A stretch of 64,000 nucleotides of DNA from Clostridia bacterium (GCA_017436915.1 JAFSCE010000020.1:92722-156721); one strand, 5' to 3'; counted from the first letter of the stretch, positions 34,129 through 42,763 are shown. The notes: generated by a model not told the origin, from the letters alone. Program-made: numbers and translations.

Positions 34129-34617
34129 TTACAGTGCTGCTTTATCCAGCGTGAGTTTCTTTTCGGCGATCTTCGCCTTAAGCGTTTTGTTCGCCGAAGC
34201 CGTATTTTGGACTTTCTTAGCCGCCGCCTGCTCGCGGGCGGCGATGAGCCGCTGTGACAGCGTGCTCAACACTTGTTGTTTCTTTTCCCGCGCCGACCGC
34301 TCGGAAACGGTGCGTTTTCGCTCGATGCTCTCGTTTGCCGAATCCGCCGTTCCCGAACGCGAAAGCCCTAAATTGCTCAGCGTTTCCGCGATTTTTCGCC
34401 GTTCAATGAGTGCCGTCACCGTCGCACGGTCATAAGCCGCGTCGGCGGTGCTTTGCGCCTCTCTTTGTTCTTCCGCGATCGCCGCTTCGGTTTTATTCAA
34501 ATCGGCATCCACCGTCTTGTTGTACGCCGCGATCGACGCGTTCGTTGCGTCAGTCTGTTGCTTTTGATACGCGGCAAGCAACGCGGCCGCTTGTTCTTTG
34601 GTTAGTTTCGTCGCCAT
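34129..34617 (-). CDS. Phage structural protein, helical (possible ejection or needle protein)
   Basis: A 162-residue protein, rich in Ala, Lys, Glu and Thr and predicted almost entirely alpha-helical, with KLTKEQAAALLAAYQKQQ at the start and the conserved-looking core NLGLSRSGTADSANES. The ATG at 34617 has a perfect AAGGAG site; the frame upstream belongs to the preceding gene. In P22-like phages the positions after the tail hub are taken by needle and ejection proteins, which are also helical, but I do not recognise a specific family. The role is unproven. Confidence 0.6.
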   Translation of the reverse strand: MATKLTKEQAAALLAAYQKQQTDATNASIAAYNKTVDADLNKTEAAIAEEQREAQSTADAAYDRATVTALIERRKIAETLSNLGLSRSGTADSANESIERKRTVSERSAREKKQQVLSTLSQRLIAAREQAAAKKVQNTASANKTLKAKIAEKKLTLDKAAL

Positions 34618-34619
34618 CG

Positions 34620-36578
34620 TTATCTCCTTCCCGTGATCACGCGCCACGTAATACTGCCGACCCGCAAATTTTCCGCCTCCAGCCGCAGTGCAAAGCGGCG
34701 GCAACGGGGTACCGAGGGTGTCAGCCGCACGCCGTCATGCGCGGTGCGTTCCACGTCGGGATACACCCCTTGCTCGGTCACGTAAGCGGCGCTGACTTTA
34801 CCGTCTGCCGCCGCATCCGCAAACACGCTTGTCAGGCGCTTGTATTCGTCCGGCGCACCAAGGTCAAACTGCTTGGTACACAAGCACCCCCGCACCGACC
34901 GTCGCGCAAACGTATACACGGCGTTCGACCAGTTTGTCCCGCTGTGCGTGATAACGGTATCCGCTTTGCCCGACTGCCGAAACCAGTACAAAACCTCCGT
35001 GCCTCCTACCGTATACGCGGCGGGGATACACAGTCCTCCCCCCACACGGCAAAGCGACTGTGGTTTGGCGCCCGTCTTGTCAAACGACCATCGCGTCCAG
35101 CGCGGCGCGGCTTCGTCGGTGGCAACAAACAGTGTGTTATCCCACAACAGCAGGTACTCACCGTCGATCACCACTCCCGCCGATACAGCGGGACGCTGCA
35201 TTCGCAACAAGGGGCGGATCGGCTCGGAAATGACCGTAACGGTGCGTTGGGAGAGTTGCCCGCTCGTACCGAGCGTGTACACCGTGCCGTCTGCGCACGC
35301 CCACACCAAACGGTTGCCGAGGAGTGCGACCGTTTCAGGCAGGTCACATCCGATCTCGGTGTGGATGGGTGTGATGGGAAACACCGCCGTTGCGGTGGTA
35401 TCCGTAACGGCACCGCTTTCCACGTCCTCCACGGTAACGGTATCACTGCGCACGTACTGCGCCGCATACAAAGAATGTTCCTTGAACAGTAACAAACACT
35501 CGCCCTGCTTGCCGAACGCGGTGATCGCCTCGTCGGGATCGCCGAGCGACGCATATGCCGTATCCGGAAAATACAATGGATTATTGAGCGCGCTCCACAT
35601 CACGTGATGCCCGCCGCCAAGGAAGAGTCGCGTACCGCCCGCTGCAGCACTGCGGTCACCGCCGTACCAGGTGGCGCACCGCATATCCGAAACGCGCGGA
35701 CCCGCCGTACCCGCGCGCTGTGCCGTGGCAGTCACATCGTTTCGAATACCCTCGTTTTCCATGGCACAGGGCGAACCGTCCTTTAAAAACCAAAAACAGT
35801 GTCCCTTGGTATCCAGTTTCACCTGATACCCGCCTACCGTGGCAGACACGCCGGTACCACCCTCCAACGTCCAGGTGAGCGTCGTGCTCGCACGTGTGAG
35901 CGTAACGGTCAAGGCACTCCCCTGACTTAGCCGCGGCAGATAGTAGTAAATGCCCGTGCCGTTGGTGCTGTAGGTACAGCGAAACCAATCACTCAAGCGA
36001 TTATACGGCTCCACGCGAGTCCCCGTCAGCGCGGTATCGGCGCGGGAAGTAACCGGCGTGCCACCGGTCATGTACAGCGGGACGTACGCCGCATCGTACA
36101 GCGGCTTCCATACGTTTTTCGCTGCATTCACACCGTAAATATCGCCGTTGTTTAAAAACAACAGCGAGCTATATTCCGCAAACGCCTCGTCGTTACCAAC
36201 CGACACGAAAAAGCCGCATAGTCCCTGTTGTCCGGTGGTGCTGAAATACCCACCCGTGGGCATGCCGTTTTGATCGAATACCGTCACGTACAGATCACCG
36301 CTCGCCTCGGTATCCACTGAAGCGAGTACCAACAAATAGCCGTCGCGGTCGGTGAAATACTGCGTGTGATTACCCAGCGCAAACCTGCCAAACTGCGCGG
36401 CATTGGTAACAAACCCCTCACGGGTGCGCAGCATACCGTCTTTCCAGTGCATATCACGGCAAGCGGAAACTTGCGTGTCGCCGATAAGTGACGGATCGGT
36501 ACCCGCATTTAACCCACCCGACAGCGCGGGGATGGTTGCCGTCACGCGGCTGTTTTTGGACATACGGGGGTGCTTCAT
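34620..36578 (-). CDS. Large phage tail-hub/DNA-stabilisation-like protein
   Basis: The 652-residue beta-rich protein has the N-terminal pattern GGLNAGTDPSLIGDTQVSACRDMHWKDGMLRTREGF. That pattern is typical of a virion protein family found downstream of portal and adaptor genes in short-tailed phages of Clostridia. Repeated Tyr/Gly/Asp-rich blades (RDGYLLVLASV, GDIYGVNAAKNVW, GNRLVWACADGTVYTLG) suggest a beta-propeller, as in the P22 gp10 hub that seals DNA in the capsid. The homology to gp10 is inferred from position and architecture. The start overlaps the adaptor stop (ATGA). Confidence 0.65.
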   Translation of the reverse strand: MKHPRMSKNSRVTATIPALSGGLNAGTDPSLIGDTQVSACRDMHWKDGMLRTREGFVTNAAQFGRFALGNHTQYFTDRDGYLLVLASVDTEASGDLYVTVFDQNGMPTGGYFSTTGQQGLCGFFVSVGNDEAFAEYSSLLFLNNGDIYGVNAAKNVWKPLYDAAYVPLYMTGGTPVTSRADTALTGTRVEPYNRLSDWFRCTYSTNGTGIYYYLPRLSQGSALTVTLTRASTTLTWTLEGGTGVSATVGGYQVKLDTKGHCFWFLKDGSPCAMENEGIRNDVTATAQRAGTAGPRVSDMRCATWYGGDRSAAAGGTRLFLGGGHHVMWSALNNPLYFPDTAYASLGDPDEAITAFGKQGECLLLFKEHSLYAAQYVRSDTVTVEDVESGAVTDTTATAVFPITPIHTEIGCDLPETVALLGNRLVWACADGTVYTLGTSGQLSQRTVTVISEPIRPLLRMQRPAVSAGVVIDGEYLLLWDNTLFVATDEAAPRWTRWSFDKTGAKPQSLCRVGGGLCIPAAYTVGGTEVLYWFRQSGKADTVITHSGTNWSNAVYTFARRSVRGCLCTKQFDLGAPDEYKRLTSVFADAAADGKVSAAYVTEQGVYPDVERTAHDGVRLTPSVPRCRRFALRLEAENLRVGSITWRVITGRR

Positions 36579-36952
36579 ACGTCACACCCCCGCGGCAGGG
36601 TATCGGTGCACCGCTCGTAAGTTCGTCGCACCGCTACACGCTTTTGATCGTACAGCGCCGCAAACAACTGCTGGTTGTCGCCGTCGCCCTCGGCGGCGGC
36701 GAGCAGCATCGCCACACCGTACGGCATCACACCCCGCACGGTGTGTTCCGAAAGCGGCAGCTCCTGTCGCAAGGAGGTAAGCGGCGGTGCCATCGTGCCG
36801 CTTTCCGATAACGACAGATCGCAAAGCAGTTGGTTTAACACCGCCAAGCCCCGCTTATACAGTTCGCCGTTCTGTGCGCTGTCCAGATCGCCCAGTGTGT
36901 CGGTATACCCCAGCAGTCGCATCGCCTGCCCGAAGACCTCTTTTCCTGTCAT
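36575..36952 (-). CDS. Putative head-tail adaptor protein
   Basis: This 125-residue helical protein (TGKEVFGQAMRLLGYTDT, ELYKRGLAVLNQLLCDLSL) follows the portal gene with a 4-nt overlap. Its composition and position are those of short adaptor/connector proteins that ring the portal exit (gp4/gp6-like). No catalytic motif is seen. A DNA- or portal-binding structural role is inferred from gene order only. Confidence 0.6.
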   Translation of the reverse strand: MTGKEVFGQAMRLLGYTDTLGDLDSAQNGELYKRGLAVLNQLLCDLSLSESGTMAPPLTSLRQELPLSEHTVRGVMPYGVAMLLAAAEGDGDNQQLFAALYDQKRVAVRRTYERCTDTLPRGCDV

Positions 36953-38601
36953 ATGCCGCCCCCCATTTCTCTAAGCAAGCCATCCACGTCGGGCACAATG
37001 CCACGCGGCAGGCGCCGTAAGTATTGCTCGGCGGTGATCACACCGCGATCAAACAGGTTATCCAGTGTCACGATGGATTGGCTCTCGCTCCACAGCGTCG
37101 CCGCGCCGACGTCCACTTTCACGCGCAGCATCAACTCGCGGTAACGCTCACCGTCAAACGGCAGATACCACGTGCCGAACTCGTCACGAACGGTAAGGGC
37201 GCGGTTGCCGTAGCCGGTGATCCAAAATTCCGCCCACAGCCGCGCGACCTGCTCGCAAAACGCATAAAACCGCGTTTGAATGGTCTGGATCGGCATCATC
37301 GCCACCTCGCGGACCGCCACGATCGCGGAGGTGTTTTCAGGTGTCACGTCGCCCAGCGACACGGCGTTTGCACCGCTTTGCGCGAGCGTGTTTTGAATCA
37401 GCGTTTCGATCTCCGCCGACAGTGCCGCCGAAAAATGAGGCGGATCCACGTAGGTCAGCGCACTGCGCACGTCGTCACCGCTGCCGAACACGCGAATGAC
37501 CTGACCGGGATCGTTGGTGACGGGCTGCTGTACCACGTCGCCGTTGACGACTAAGGTAGGCAATCCTTGCATCATCATCGACCACACCGATGCCGTCAGC
37601 ATGCGGTTGATGGCGATCTGATTGGGAATGAGATGCGTGATCTCGCTTTGCCCGTACACACAGTCGGGTAACGTGTCCCAACGGAACAAGCACAGCGGAT
37701 ACAAGCGCACTCCCATCTCCCACTTGGGACGGATAGTAACGCCGCGGCACACCTGCACGCCGTATAAATGCGCCTCGCCGTTTTCATCGTATTGTTTGTA
37801 GAATTTTGTCAGCAAGATCGCCTTGCCCTCACCCTCCGGCTCACCCGCGGGAGTGAATTCGTCGCGATCGGGACGGATAGAGGCGATCTCGTCCTTGGAA
37901 CGGCCGTAACGCTTGGCTTGGCGGCGCAACTCGTCCACCGTTCGACGCTGTGCGATGACAATAAACGGCTGTTCCTGGATGTTCTCCACAGTGGGATCAC
38001 CGAAATACACGTTCTCAACGTCCAGTACCTCGCACGCAATATCCCCCGTGATCGGCACGGTACGCCCCTCGTCGGCAAATTGACCGGTGCGGATGCGCTC
38101 GTCCCAGTAGGTGTATAAAATACCGGTGCCGGTGGTATACGCTTGGCGCAACACGGCGGCGCGCAGTTCTTCAAATCCCACGCGCTCGGCGGTCACTTCA
38201 AAATAGTGCGACAGTGCGTTGGTGACGAGCCCGATCTCCTCCTCAAAGGGAAGTATCGGCCGTTCGCCGGCGGCGATGAGCCCTTTGTTGCGATAGGTGC
38301 GTTCCCGCAACGCAGCAGTATCCGCCACACCGTCGGCGGAAAAATTCACCGCCACAGGGTTCGCCCCCACCGCCGCCATTTTGTAATCGCCGATACGGCG
38401 AATGATGTTGTGACGCACCAGCGGTCGCTCGCCGCCGCAGCGTGCGCCGTGCCATTGATCGCCGCTAAAGAAGCGGCGGTTGATCTCGTTTTGTCGGTAC
38501 AGCCCCTTTTCGCCGATACCGCTCTTGTAACGGACACCCGCACGGTATTCCGAAAACACCTGCTCGGGATCGTCCCATCTGCGTTGTGTCATCATACACA
38601 C
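36949..38601 (-). CDS. Phage portal protein (P22-like)
   Basis: The 550-residue protein starts after AAAAGGAGAG. Its N-terminal region has NEINRRFFSGDQWHG and RPLVRHNIIRRIGDYKMA. Central segments YRRVYG-like wing regions and PIQTIQTRFYAFCEQVARL match portal proteins of P22-like podoviruses. Twelve copies would form the DNA-entry channel and bind the terminase. The GTG at 38601 is in frame with two ATGs at 38595 and 38592, so the exact start is uncertain by three codons. Unusually, it follows rather than precedes scaffold and capsid genes. Confidence 0.82.
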   Translation of the reverse strand: MCMMTQRRWDDPEQVFSEYRAGVRYKSGIGEKGLYRQNEINRRFFSGDQWHGARCGGERPLVRHNIIRRIGDYKMAAVGANPVAVNFSADGVADTAALRERTYRNKGLIAAGERPILPFEEEIGLVTNALSHYFEVTAERVGFEELRAAVLRQAYTTGTGILYTYWDERIRTGQFADEGRTVPITGDIACEVLDVENVYFGDPTVENIQEQPFIVIAQRRTVDELRRQAKRYGRSKDEIASIRPDRDEFTPAGEPEGEGKAILLTKFYKQYDENGEAHLYGVQVCRGVTIRPKWEMGVRLYPLCLFRWDTLPDCVYGQSEITHLIPNQIAINRMLTASVWSMMMQGLPTLVVNGDVVQQPVTNDPGQVIRVFGSGDDVRSALTYVDPPHFSAALSAEIETLIQNTLAQSGANAVSLGDVTPENTSAIVAVREVAMMPIQTIQTRFYAFCEQVARLWAEFWITGYGNRALTVRDEFGTWYLPFDGERYRELMLRVKVDVGAATLWSESQSIVTLDNLFDRGVITAEQYLRRLPRGIVPDVDGLLREMGGGI

Positions 38602-38625
38602 GCACTCTCCTTTTTACATCAGTAG

Positions 38626-38650
38626 GCCCCCTCCCTCGAGGGGAGGGGGC
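38626..38650 (-). other. GC-rich hairpin between capsid and portal genes
   Basis: Two 10-nt arms (GCCCCCTCCC and GGGAGGGGGC) close a 5-nt loop, 27 bp after the capsid stop and 25 bp before the portal start. No U-run follows, so it may be a processing or pausing element, or a partial terminator that lowers portal relative to capsid expression. Confidence 0.7.
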
Positions 38651-38677
38651 ACTCAGTGAAACGGTGATAACTGCCGC

Positions 38678-39619
38678 TTAATACACGTACGCGTAAACCG
38701 AATCTGCCGCCGAGTTTTTCACGATCAGATCGTAATAGGTGCGGTAGTCGAACTTATACGCATCCGCCGCCTGGTTCTGGGACGGATCAAAGGTGCGCAC
38801 GCGCTCGGTCTTTTTAACCAAGCTCGCCGCCTTTTTCGGAAGAATAAGCAGACCGATGGACTGCGCGTTTTCGGCGGGTGCAAAACCGCCGGCGGTCTCG
38901 TCGTGGATGATCTCGCCGTTTTCGTCCTTGGTGATGGTGGCACCGTCGTTAAAAACGTAAGCGCTCTTCATGCGGTTGTCGGCAACCGGGAACAGCGGGA
39001 TACCGTTGATGGATTTGACCTCGTAGTACACGTCACCTTTCTTGAATTCGGTGACGCTGATATGACGGGACAGTTCGGGCGAGTTCTGGATCGCCGCCCA
39101 CACGGTGGGGTTAACGAAGCAAACGAGCGGCTCATCGAAACCGACTTCGTTTTGTACCGCGGCACATGCCTCGTTGAACATCTTGAACGCCTCGGTAGCG
39201 GGCGTACCGGACACGGTGTGACCTTTGGTGACCGCCAGACCTGCCAATTTGGACAAGCAGTACGCGTCGACCTCGGGCACCACGCGGGTACGCACGAATT
39301 CGCCGAGCACCTGACCGGCGAGGTTCGCAATGCCGGTCTCGTCCTCGTCCTCGCGGTCGAGCTGGAACGAACGAGCGCGGTCCATTCTCAGCGTATACGG
39401 CTGATTGCTGACCGTCACCGTGCCCTTAATAAAACCGGTATCGCGGTCGTAATCACCCAGCCCCGACAGCTCCATTTCGGGGAGCAACACCGTTTTAGCG
39501 CCCACGAACTTGGAGCGCAGAACGTTGTCGGTAAAGAAACCGGTAACGGGGCCTTGCACGAACAACTTGTCCAGTTCCCCCGTCAGTTTTTCACAAAATT
39601 CCAAAGTGTTGATTGACAT
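38678..39619 (-). CDS. Major capsid protein
   Basis: The ATG at 39619 has AAAGGAGAAAG upstream, giving 313 residues beginning MSINTLEFCEKLTGELDKLF. Segments typical of capsid proteins of the HK97 fold as found in small Clostridia phages include an N-arm helix, GTVTVSNQPYTLRMDRARSF, TRVVPEVDAYCLSKLA, and a C-terminal KTERVRTFDPSQNQAADAYKFDYR, where P-domain and A-domain strands would lie. It follows the scaffold gene, as expected for a procapsid-forming phage. The frame extends 30 codons further upstream into an intergenic region carrying operator-like palindromes. Confidence 0.85.
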   Translation of the reverse strand: MSINTLEFCEKLTGELDKLFVQGPVTGFFTDNVLRSKFVGAKTVLLPEMELSGLGDYDRDTGFIKGTVTVSNQPYTLRMDRARSFQLDREDEDETGIANLAGQVLGEFVRTRVVPEVDAYCLSKLAGLAVTKGHTVSGTPATEAFKMFNEACAAVQNEVGFDEPLVCFVNPTVWAAIQNSPELSRHISVTEFKKGDVYYEVKSINGIPLFPVADNRMKSAYVFNDGATITKDENGEIIHDETAGGFAPAENAQSIGLLILPKKAASLVKKTERVRTFDPSQNQAADAYKFDYRTYYDLIVKNSAADSVYAYVY

Positions 39620-39730
39620 AATACTTTCTCCTTTTTTGTTTCGATTTGTTTTTTCACGTGCCTTGCGGCGGAGATCTTTAATCGACCTCGCCGCCCCCCA
39701 CCTTTTCACTTCCTCGTTCTTATCGTGCCT

Positions 39731-39749
39731 GCTCTACCTAAAGTAGAGC
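39731..39749. promoter_or_regulatory. Operator-like palindrome, site 1 (upstream of capsid gene)
   Basis: GCTCTAC-CTAAA-GTAGAGC, a perfect 7-bp inverted repeat with a 5-nt centre, lies 112 bp upstream of the capsid ATG. It sits in a conserved block of about 70 bp that recurs 96 bp away (site 2) and near 43465 (site 3). The core matches the palindrome in the prophage early promoter. Confidence 0.75.
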
Positions 39750-39826
39750 GAGCAAATATGGGTGTGCGCGGGGTGAAAAGAGGGTTACCGCCCCCGCCTT
39801 TTACGCACCCCGTTCTTATTGTGTTC

Positions 39827-39845
39827 GCTCTACCCAAAGTAGAGC
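39827..39845. promoter_or_regulatory. Operator-like palindrome, site 2 (scaffold-capsid gap)
   Basis: GCTCTAC-CCAAA-GTAGAGC, identical to site 3 and one base different from site 1, lies 40 bp after the scaffold stop. Flanks (TTCTTAT before, GCAAATATGGGTG after on the plus strand) are shared with site 1, so the two are a tandem duplication. Confidence 0.75.
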
Positions 39846-39885
39846 GCGCAAATATGGGTGCTTTGGGGGTAAAAAGTCGCCACTC

Positions 39886-40524
39886 TTATCCTCTGACGCC
39901 TTGCAGCATCGCCTCCACGGCGGGGTCGGGTGTGGGGGCGAGTTCCGTGCGTTGTGCACCCGCCGATGCCGCACTCGCTTTGCGGGCGGCATCGGTTGCC
40001 GCTTCAACGCGTACACGCTCACGGTGTTCGTGGCGCAAGTACGCATCCAGTAGCGAAATACCCTCGTCCAGTGCCGTTTTGATCACCGATTCGGGCAGTG
40101 CGTCAAAGCCGGAAACGTCGGGACATTCCTCGCGCAGTCGACAAAAGTCGTCAGCCAAACGCTCCTCGTCGCTGACAGCGGGGACATCCTCACCGCACAG
40201 CGCATCCACGAGCTCGCGTACGCCGAGTCCGTTTCGCTGTGCCACTGTTTTTAGCTTGTCGAGCATCGGTTCTACGGTATCGAACTTCATGCCCTTTTGT
40301 GCGTAGGCGGTCGCTTCCTCCAAGGTCAGTTGGTAGTCCTGCTTGTTGAATTTGACCGGCAGGCAAAACGCGGGTTCCTGCAAGCCGTCGCCCGACGGCT
40401 CATTCGTTTCGCATCCGTTGCCTGCTGTGGGCAAGGGGAGGTTTTCGGACACGTCCGTCGCGTTGGTCTCCCTGCCCGTATCTTCAAGCGGTATGGTAGC
40501 CGCTGTGAGATCTGTGTGTTCCAT
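39886..40524 (-). CDS. Phage scaffolding protein
   Basis: This 212-residue acidic protein has a low-complexity N-terminus and a central conserved segment VKFNKQDYQLTLEEATAYAQ. A helical C-terminal half includes LLDAYLRHEHRERVRVEAATDAARK. The motif of a Tyr-x-Leu beta turn followed by 'EEA' and a coiled region is typical of scaffold proteins located just before the capsid gene in Firmicute phages. The ATG at 40524 follows AAAGGAGG; an ATG six bases earlier overlaps that site. It should direct procapsid assembly and then leave the particle. Confidence 0.8.
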   Translation of the reverse strand: MEHTDLTAATIPLEDTGRETNATDVSENLPLPTAGNGCETNEPSGDGLQEPAFCLPVKFNKQDYQLTLEEATAYAQKGMKFDTVEPMLDKLKTVAQRNGLGVRELVDALCGEDVPAVSDEERLADDFCRLREECPDVSGFDALPESVIKTALDEGISLLDAYLRHEHRERVRVEAATDAARKASAASAGAQRTELAPTPDPAVEAMLQGVRG

Positions 40525-40545
40525 AATCATCCTCCTTTAAGTCAT

Positions 40546-40679
40546 CACGCCGAACGGCGTGCATATCATCAAAGCGTACGCTTTGCATATCATCCGTTTC
40601 GCAGAAACGGTATATCATCATTGCGAAAGCAGATATACCATTGCTTTCGCAATGGATAAGCGGTGACTCCGTCACCGCT
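40546..40679. repeat. Array of five different hairpins with constant CATATCAT-type spacers
   Basis: Palindromes at 40546-40561, 40570-40585, 40594-40610, 40619-40654 and 40659-40679 have perfect arms of 7-12 bp but unrelated sequences. The first gaps are CATATCAT, CATATCAT and TATATCAT. The array lies 15-150 bp upstream of the scaffold ribosome-binding site and its last hairpin covers the stop of the small membrane-protein gene. Confidence 0.85.
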
Positions 40680-40836
40680 GCTCCTCTCCGTCGTAACTTA
40701 AAAAATTCTCGTATTCGCGGCGAAGCTTTTCCTGCTCCTCACTCGCTTTTCGCCGTTCTTTCGGTTTACACGACGGATATTCTCTGATCAAGATCACCGT
40801 CACAATTCCGAGTACAAAACCAATCACTGCTTGCAT
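40672..40836 (-). CDS. Small single-pass membrane protein of the prophage
   Basis: A 54-residue protein with an N-terminal hydrophobic segment (AVIGFVLGIVTVILI) and a charged helical tail rich in Glu, Arg and Lys (KERRKASEEQEKLRREYENF). The ATG at 40836 follows AAAGGAAG; the frame upstream consists of repeat DNA and is not considered coding. Such short proteins between terminase and head genes are common in Firmicute phages but have no assigned function. Its stop codon lies within a hairpin. Confidence 0.6.
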   Translation of the reverse strand: MQAVIGFVLGIVTVILIREYPSCKPKERRKASEEQEKLRREYENFLSYDGEEQR

Positions 40837-40879
40837 TTTTCTTTCGCTTCCTTTCATTTCGATTTGCGTGTGCGACGCT

Positions 40880-41120
40880 CGCGTGAACAGGTCCACCCTG
40901 CGGTGGACCGCTTCTTCCGCTCTCTGCCCCGCACAAACCAAAGCCAAGACCGTAGGGGCGATTATCAATCGCCCGCCCCCAAAGCCTCCCTTTAGGCAAG
41001 GGAGGTGTCTGTGGCAAAGCCACAGACGGAGGGATTGTTCAAATCCGTCGCCGTCAGGCGACTCCTTCATTCTTCATCATTCATTCTTCATTTTTCATAG
41101 CGGTGACGGTGTCACCGCTA
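40880..41120. repeat. Composite hairpin repeat (MITE-like), noncoding
   Basis: A noncoding stretch made of consecutive inverted repeats: GTCCACC/GGTGGAC, GGGGCGATT/AATCGCCC, CCTCCCTT/AAGGGAGG, TCTGTGGC/GCCACAGA and TCGCC/GGCGA. A CATTCTTCAT direct-repeat run follows, ending in AGCGGTGAC/GTCACCGCT at 41098-41120. The last hairpin is nearly the same as the one at 40659-40679, so the two bracket the element. From memory, similar CCTCCCTT...GGAGGGATT blocks are widespread in Oscillospirales genomes; this was not searched. Confidence 0.7.
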
Positions 41121-42410
41121 TATCCACCCACGCTTCAGTTCTCCCGCCAACACCGCGCCCTCGGTCACCCGCTCGGGGGTGGGCGGCGCGGGACGGAAAT
41201 GCGTGATATCCTCCATTGCGTAACGCAACGCGTCCATCAGATGATCCTCCCCGCCGCGCGGGCGGTTGATAATACCCGCCGCGGTCTTTTCCCACGCGTA
41301 AGAGGATAATTCCTTGATCGTTTCCCGACAGTTCGGATGCACCAGTATCCGATATTCCTGCAACCGCGCGATCCCGTGTAACAGCGACCCTGCACCTTTG
41401 CTCGCGGGCGTAATGCGGTAAATCCCCGCACGGCGCAGTTCCTCGTTGGATTTCGGTTCTGCCGAATCGGCGCGGATGCGCTCGCCGTCGTATCCCATTT
41501 TGCAAAGTCGCTCGGCAATATCGCTGTTAAGAAGACCGCGGCACTTGAACTCATCAAACACGTATAACACCCGATCAACGGGGTTTACCGCCGCCGCGAT
41601 AAACGCGGTGGGGTCGTTGGAATAGCCGTAGTCCAGCCCGTATACCCGCCGATATTTCCACGCTTCCGGTAAGCGATCAATCGTAAACTCGGCAACTGCC
41701 CAGTTGTCGTAGATCAGCCCGTCTGCGATTCCCCATTCGCCTCTGCCCGCCACCGCAAAACGGCGCGGGTTATCACGCTTCATGCGGTCAAACACGGCGC
41801 GGTCGGCATCGTCCAAAAACTCGTTGCACCGATAATCGGTGGTAAAGGTTGAAACGTTCTCCGCCGTCTTGTCAAAAAACCGCGCTTTGAGCCAATGATG
41901 TTCGCTCCACGGGTTAAAGGTCAGCGTCGTCTGCTTGAATAACGGCGGCGGCACCTCACCGCGCGGCACCGATAAGTCAAACGTATCAAACGCTTCCTCG
42001 CTTTCGATCTCAAACGCTTCCTCCACCCACACCCAGCACAAATAGCCGTGCGTCACGGTGGTGGAGGCGATCTTGTACACGTCGTCAAACCCGCGAAACA
42101 GAATTTTCTGTCCCGTCGGCAGGTAAGTCATCTCCATGGGACTGAGCGTTGCTTTCCATAAATGCGATACCCCGAGTCGTGCCGCCGCCCACTGTAACTG
42201 GGCAAAGGTACTGCTGCGGTGCGTGTCCATGATACGGCGGATGACGAGTAAATTCGCTTCGGGGTACCGCATCAATCGCACTAAAAAGTTCAGTGCCGTG
42301 GTGGTGGATTTTTTGGAGGCCTTGCCGCCTTTGAGTACCCGATACCGCGACCGACATCGCCAAAATTTTCCGTATCCGCCGCCAACGACGGCGCGTAGAT
42401 CCACCGTCAT
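41118..42410 (-). CDS. Phage terminase large subunit (PBSX/Terminase_3 type)
   Basis: The 430-residue protein has an N-terminal ATPase domain with Walker A GGKASKKSTTT at about residue 26 and Walker B CWVWVEEAFEIE. A C-terminal RNase H-like nuclease domain has YGLDYGYSNDPTAFI (first catalytic Asp) and DHLMDALRYA (last Asp). It cuts and pumps DNA into the procapsid through the portal. The start overlaps the small-subunit stop by 4 nt. The length is normal and all key residues are present, so packaging may be functional. Confidence 0.92.
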   Translation of the reverse strand: MTVDLRAVVGGGYGKFWRCRSRYRVLKGGKASKKSTTTALNFLVRLMRYPEANLLVIRRIMDTHRSSTFAQLQWAAARLGVSHLWKATLSPMEMTYLPTGQKILFRGFDDVYKIASTTVTHGYLCWVWVEEAFEIESEEAFDTFDLSVPRGEVPPPLFKQTTLTFNPWSEHHWLKARFFDKTAENVSTFTTDYRCNEFLDDADRAVFDRMKRDNPRRFAVAGRGEWGIADGLIYDNWAVAEFTIDRLPEAWKYRRVYGLDYGYSNDPTAFIAAAVNPVDRVLYVFDEFKCRGLLNSDIAERLCKMGYDGERIRADSAEPKSNEELRRAGIYRITPASKGAGSLLHGIARLQEYRILVHPNCRETIKELSSYAWEKTAAGIINRPRGGEDHLMDALRYAMEDITHFRPAPPTPERVTEGAVLAGELKRGWI

Positions 42411-42763
42411 TCGATCCGCTCCTCGCCGACAAACCGCACCGGCTCCTCCGTGTTAGTCGCACGCGCCTCGCCTTTGTCGGCAAACCCCGCGCGGTTGCGC
42501 AAATAAAACATCCACAGCCCGTGACTTTTCGGGTCGGCCGCCAGCGCGTGGCTGATCACCGAGGCGGTACATTCCTGAAGCGCCGCTTTGAGGATACGCG
42601 CCGTCTCCCCTTTTCCCGAGGCATACAAAACCACCGTTTCATACGGGATCTTCAGTGCCGCCGCAAGTGCATCTGCGTGAAACGGTGACCCCTCCGCTTC
42701 GCACCGCCGCCGACACGCGTCGATCGTCGCTTTAATGTCGGATATCGTCCCCAGCTGTTTCAC
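42407..42763 (-). CDS. Phage terminase small subunit
   Basis: The 118-residue helical protein is placed directly before the large subunit with a 4-nt overlap. A helix-turn-helix-like segment (FHADALAAALKIPYETVVLYASG) and a C-terminal helical region (GLWMFYLRNRAGFADKGE) fit the DNA-recognition role of small terminases. The GTG at 42763 is chosen because GGGGGAGGTGA lies 8 nt upstream; the TTG seven codons earlier overlaps that site. The 140 bp before it hold no gene. Confidence 0.8.
   Translation of the reverse strand: MKQLGTISDIKATIDACRRRCEAEGSPFHADALAAALKIPYETVVLYASGKGETARILKAALQECTASVISHALAADPKSHGLWMFYLRNRAGFADKGEARATNTEEPVRFVGEERIE

Noticed and set aside
34410..35492. Plus-strand open frame of 360 codons in the prophage
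   Set aside because: Antisense to the tail-hub-like gene, with no ribosome-binding site and Arg/His/Pro-rich composition.
40837..41070. Longer N-terminal extension of the small prophage membrane protein
   Set aside because: The extra codons are repeat hairpin DNA, and a good start with ribosome-binding site lies at 40836.
40546..41120. CRISPR array
   Set aside because: No constant 24-40 bp repeat with unique spacers; the variable units are palindromes and the constant unit is only 8 bp. No cas genes are present.
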